Origin: Sulfuritalea sp.
GTDB taxonomy: Bacteria; Pseudomonadota; Gammaproteobacteria; Burkholderiales; Rhodocyclaceae
Length of the DNA: 15,334 nucleotides
NCBI GenBank assembly: GCA_022843505.1
Contig: JALHNN010000015.1
Location: 1-15,334, forward strand
Direction of reading: 5' to 3'
The position numbers were made by a program, and so were the translations under genes. Positions 12,908-15,334 of the stretch are shown in pieces. Position 1 is the first letter of the stretch. Every line of letters begins with the position of its first letter. A model generated the notes under the pieces. The model made no database searches, was not told the DNA's origin, and saw only the letters and a list, made by a program, of their open reading frames with translations.

Positions 12908-14159
12908 AGCGCGCGGCCGGCGCGTCGCCATAGTCGGCGGCGGTCCCGCCGGACTGATGGCCGCGGAAGTCCTGAGCCAGGGCGGTGTTGCGGTCGATCT
13001 CTACGACGCGATGCCGTCGGTGGCGCGCAAGTTCCTGCTCGCCGGACGCGGCGGCCTCAATCTCACCCACGCCGAAGCACCGGAGATCTTTCTCACGCGC
13101 TATGGCGCACGCCGTGCCGAAGTCGGTCGCTGGCTGGCCGCCTTCGGCCCCGAGCAACTGCGCGCCTGGGCTCATGGGCTTGGCATTGCCACTTTCGTCG
13201 GCAGCTCGGGGCGCGTGTTCCCGGCCGAGATGAAGGCGGCGCCCCTGCTGCGCGCCTGGCTGCATCGCCTGCGGCAGGGCGGCGTTCGTTTTCATGCCCG
13301 GCACCGCTGGTACGGCTGGATGCCGGGCGGGCATGCGCTGCGTTTCAGCGCGCCGAACGGCGAAGTCGTCGTCACCGCCGAAGCCTGCCTCCTGGCGCTG
13401 GGCGGCGGCAGCTGGGCCCGGCTCGGTTCGGACGGCGCCTGGGTTCCGCTGCTCGAAGCCGAAGGGGTAGCGGTGCGGCCCTTGAAGCCGGCCAACTGCG
13501 GTTTCAACGTGGCCTGGAGCGACCACCTCAAGCAACGCTTCGCCGGACAGCCGGTCAAGAACGTTGCCGCCGGCTTCGATGATGACGACGGCAAAACGCC
13601 GACGCGCAGCGGCGAGTTGCTGGTCACGCGCCACAGCATTGAAGGCGGCCTGATCTACGCGCTGGCGGCCGGACTGCGCGACCGCATCGAGGCTCGCGGC
13701 AGCGCCACGCTGCGGCTCGACCTGCTCCCCGCGCGTACATTCGAGCAACTGCTGGCGGAGCTTGAACGGCCGCGCGGCCGCGACAGCCTGGCCAACCACC
13801 TGCGGCGAAAGTGCGGCATCGAGGGCATCAAGGCCGCCTTGCTGCACGAGGTGGCACATCCGGGCGATCTCGCGCAACCGGCGAAACTGGCCACATTGAT
13901 CAAGGCGCTGCCGCTGCGACTGGATTCGCCGCGCCCGCTCGACGAGGCCATCAGCAGTGCCGGCGGCGTAGATTTCTCGGCGGTCGACGCGGGCCTCATG
14001 CTGCGCAGCCTGCCAGGGGTCTTCTGCGCCGGTGAAATGCTCGACTGGGAGGCGCCCACCGGCGGCTACCTGCTCACCGCCTGCATGGCCAGCGGTCGCA
14101 TCGCCGGCCAGGGAATCCTGGATTGGCTGGATTCGGCGGCGAGCCGCCACGAGCGATAA
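12897..14159 (+). CDS. HI0933/YhiN-family FAD-dependent oxidoreductase
   Basis: The 420-residue protein is a putative flavoprotein of the HI0933-like family, most like the subgroup I know as TIGR03862 (PP_4765 type). It shows the dinucleotide-binding start [21 protein letters not shown] split over residues 12-32, the family motif [67 protein letters not shown], and the C-terminal FAD motif [19 protein letters not shown]. No substrate is established. The start is GTG 12897, which overlaps the rsmA stop by 11 bp; no Shine-Dalgarno is visible, and translation by coupling to rsmA is likely. It occupies the place of apaG-apaH in the E. coli gene order. Confidence 0.88.
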   Translation: MAAEARGRRVAIVGGGPAGLMAAEVLSQGGVAVDLYDAMPSVARKFLLAGRGGLNLTHAEAPEIFLTRYGARRAEVGRWLAAFGPEQLRAWAHGLGIATFVGSSGRVFPAEMKAAPLLRAWLHRLRQGGVRFHARHRWYGWMPGGHALRFSAPNGEVVVTAEACLLALGGGSWARLGSDGAWVPLLEAEGVAVRPLKPANCGFNVAWSDHLKQRFAGQPVKNVAAGFDDDDGKTPTRSGELLVTRHSIEGGLIYALAAGLRDRIEARGSATLRLDLLPARTFEQLLAELERPRGRDSLANHLRRKCGIEGIKAALLHEVAHPGDLAQPAKLATLIKALPLRLDSPRPLDEAISSAGGVDFSAVDAGLMLRSLPGVFCAGEMLDWEAPTGGYLLTACMASGRIAGQGILDWLDSAASRHER

Positions 14160-14164
14160 TCGCT
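14135..14164 (+). promoter_or_regulatory. Paired palindromes at the flavoprotein stop; possible lpxR-like promoter or weak terminator
   Basis: GGCGGC (14135-14140) and GCCGCC (14143-14148) can pair, and AGCGAT-A-ATCGCT (14152-14164) is a 13-bp palindrome over the TAA stop. GATAAT (14155-14160) also resembles a -10 box for the next gene, but no clear -35 is seen. The gap to the next ATG is 36 bp. Confidence 0.3.
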
Positions 14165-14195
14165 TCTAGCTTTCGTCTACCCGTCCAGACTCCAC

Positions 14196-15200
14196 ATGCT
14201 CCGCCTAGTCCTGCCGCTGTTGCTGCTGGCCACGATGCCACTCCAGGCCCTCGCACTGGAGCGACCGCCGGCGGGCAGCGAGTTCCAGCTGTTCATCGAG
14301 AACGATCTGCTGGCGCGGACCGATCGCTACTACACCAGCGGCATCAAGCTCGGCGGCGGCATGGCCTTCGACCTGCTTCAGCTTCCCGCCGCCGAAGTGC
14401 TCAGGCAGATCGCGCCGGATGCCGGCGGCAAGGTGCATCTCGGCCTCTTTGCCGGGCAGAATATCTACACGCCGCGGTCGATCACCCTCTCCCAGGCCCA
14501 GCCCCTCGATCGCCCTTGGGCAGCCTGGCTTTACCTCGGCGGCGTGGCGCAGCAGGTGCGCGACAACAGGCTGGACACGGTGGAAATCGATCTCGGACTG
14601 GTTGGCCCATCGGCCCTGGGCAAGGAGGTGCAATCCGGCTGGCACCGCCTGATCGGTTCACCGCGGCCGCGTGGCTGGCATCACCAGATCCCCAACGAAC
14701 CGGCCTTCCTGGTTTCCTGGCTGGCCAAGAGCAAACACCGGGTGGGCAGTGCCGGCGCCCTTGACATCGAAGCGATTCCCCATGGCGGCGCCACCCTCGG
14801 CACCGTGATGACCCTGGGGCGGGCCGGCGGGCTGATCCGCGTCGGCAGCAACATGACCGGTTTCGGCCCCGACACCATCGAACCGGGCGGGGCCCTGCTG
14901 CAAAACATGCGTCGCGAGTACGAGCCGGGACGCGCACAAGAGCTGGAGTGGTATGGCTTCGCCGGCCTGGATCACCGGCTGGTCGCCTACAACATCTTCC
15001 TCGACGGCGCCGCCTTTCGCCATGGCCCCGGGGTTCGCCGCCGGCCGCATGTCTATGACCTGAGCCTGGGCTTCAGCCTGCGCTATCGCGCGCTGCGGAT
15101 TTCGCTGACACGGGTGACGCGCAGCGAGGAATTCTTCACCGCCGGCAGCAACGGCGGCCGCCAGAAATTCGACTCGCTCAACTTCGGCCTCGAGTTCTGA
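14196..15200 (+). CDS. LpxR-like outer-membrane lipid A 3'-O-deacylase (DUF2219 family)
   Basis: LpxR is a calcium-dependent outer-membrane beta-barrel that removes the 3'-acyloxyacyl group from lipid A in the outer leaflet. The 334-residue protein has a signal peptide (LRLVLPLLLLATMPLQALA, cleavage near residue 21), then the family hallmark FQLFIENDLLARTDRYYTSG, which holds the Asn-Asp and Thr/Ser active-site residues, and the SGWHRLIG segment with the probable catalytic His, followed by GWHHQIPNEP. The C-terminus ends in Phe (FGLEF), the usual BAM signal. Length fits the family (about 319 aa). It lies last in a cluster that also carries lptD and surA. The enzymatic name is by family; activity in this organism is inferred. 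Confidence 0.87.
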   Translation: MLRLVLPLLLLATMPLQALALERPPAGSEFQLFIENDLLARTDRYYTSGIKLGGGMAFDLLQLPAAEVLRQIAPDAGGKVHLGLFAGQNIYTPRSITLSQAQPLDRPWAAWLYLGGVAQQVRDNRLDTVEIDLGLVGPSALGKEVQSGWHRLIGSPRPRGWHHQIPNEPAFLVSWLAKSKHRVGSAGALDIEAIPHGGATLGTVMTLGRAGGLIRVGSNMTGFGPDTIEPGGALLQNMRREYEPGRAQELEWYGFAGLDHRLVAYNIFLDGAAFRHGPGVRRRPHVYDLSLGFSLRYRALRISLTRVTRSEEFFTAGSNGGRQKFDSLNFGLEF

Positions 15201-15316
15201 GGCCGGCACGCCTGGCTAACCGAAATCGGCATAGGGGACGGCCATCATAGGCCGTACCCCTGCCACACCACCCGGCATGCGGGTCCGCACCGGGCGGTTC
15301 GAGAAGTTGAGGTCAT
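15201..15316 (+). mobile_element. Hairpin-rich contig-end sequence, possibly the edge of a group II intron or other multicopy element
   Basis: No gene is seen. AGGGGACGGCC (15233-15243) pairs with 15250-15261 apart from one bulged A, around ATCATA. Then CCCGG..TGCGG-GT-CCGCA-CCGGG (15271-15294) folds into a two-part stem followed by CGGTTCGA. That shape resembles the conserved stem found just before the reverse-transcriptase gene in bacterial group II introns, recalled from memory only. A contig breaking here is in keeping with a multicopy repeat. Confidence 0.35.
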
Positions 15317-15334
15317 AGATCGGAAGAGCACACG
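15317..15334. other. Illumina TruSeq adapter remnant (not genomic)
   Basis: The last 18 bases, AGATCGGAAGAGCACACG, are identical to the beginning of the Illumina TruSeq read-1 adapter. They should be trimmed; the genomic sequence ends at 15316 or a base or so earlier. Confidence 0.97.

Noticed and set aside
12822..14150. 442-codon minus-strand frame opposite the flavoprotein gene
   Set aside because: Antisense shadow; the plus-strand frame has clear FAD motifs throughout.

Overview
The window is a GC-rich, gene-dense piece of a Gram-negative proteobacterial chromosome. A betaproteobacterium is most likely, perhaps Rhodocyclales-like; I infer this from gene order (ubiH-dusB-fis, and amgK-murU divergent from lptD-surA-pdxA-rsmA) and codon use, not from any search. 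Outer-membrane genes (LptD, SurA, an LpxR-like enzyme) confirm a diderm. No stretch longer than about 200 bases lacks a gene. The last 18 bases match Illumina adapter, so the right end is a contig end and not natural sequence.

Layout. Leftward block, in transcription order from about 5.77 kb to 1: amgK, murU (muropeptide recycling), pepP (aminopeptidase P), a UbiH-type hydroxylase (ubiquinone synthesis), dusB (tRNA dihydrouridine synthase B) and fis (cut by the window edge; its ATG overlaps the dusB stop). Rightward block from 5.95 kb: lptD and surA (ATGA overlap; LPS export barrel and its chaperone), pdxA (vitamin B6), a class II glutamine amidotransferase of the YafJ type, rsmA/ksgA (16S rRNA dimethylase), a HI0933/YhiN-type flavoprotein, and an LpxR-like lipid A 3'-O-deacylase. 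The two blocks diverge from a 181-bp spacer. The right tail (15201-15316) is non-coding, rich in hairpins, and looks like the edge of a multicopy element.

Functional themes. AmgK and MurU form a two-step route from MurNAc to UDP-MurNAc. LptD, SurA and LpxR concern LPS placement and outer-leaflet lipid A remodelling. RsmA, DusB and Fis concern the translation apparatus and growth-rate control.

The most unusual feature is that three genes carry a duplicate of their own first codons directly upstream. murU has an inverted copy forming a perfect 25-bp hairpin with a 4-nt loop that buries the canonical ATG. The ubiH-type gene has an inverted copy forming a 16+4-bp hairpin with a 4-nt loop, translated in frame. 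rsmA has a direct copy, 50/60 identical, inside a 37-codon ORF that stops one base before the rsmA GTG. Upstream of the two inverted cases lies a GC-rich REP-like stem with the same architecture but compensated base changes; a third, degenerate stem forms the 3' end of pdxA and supplies the Shine-Dalgarno of the next gene. I know of no named system that explains this gene-start self-duplication; it is the main lead of the window.
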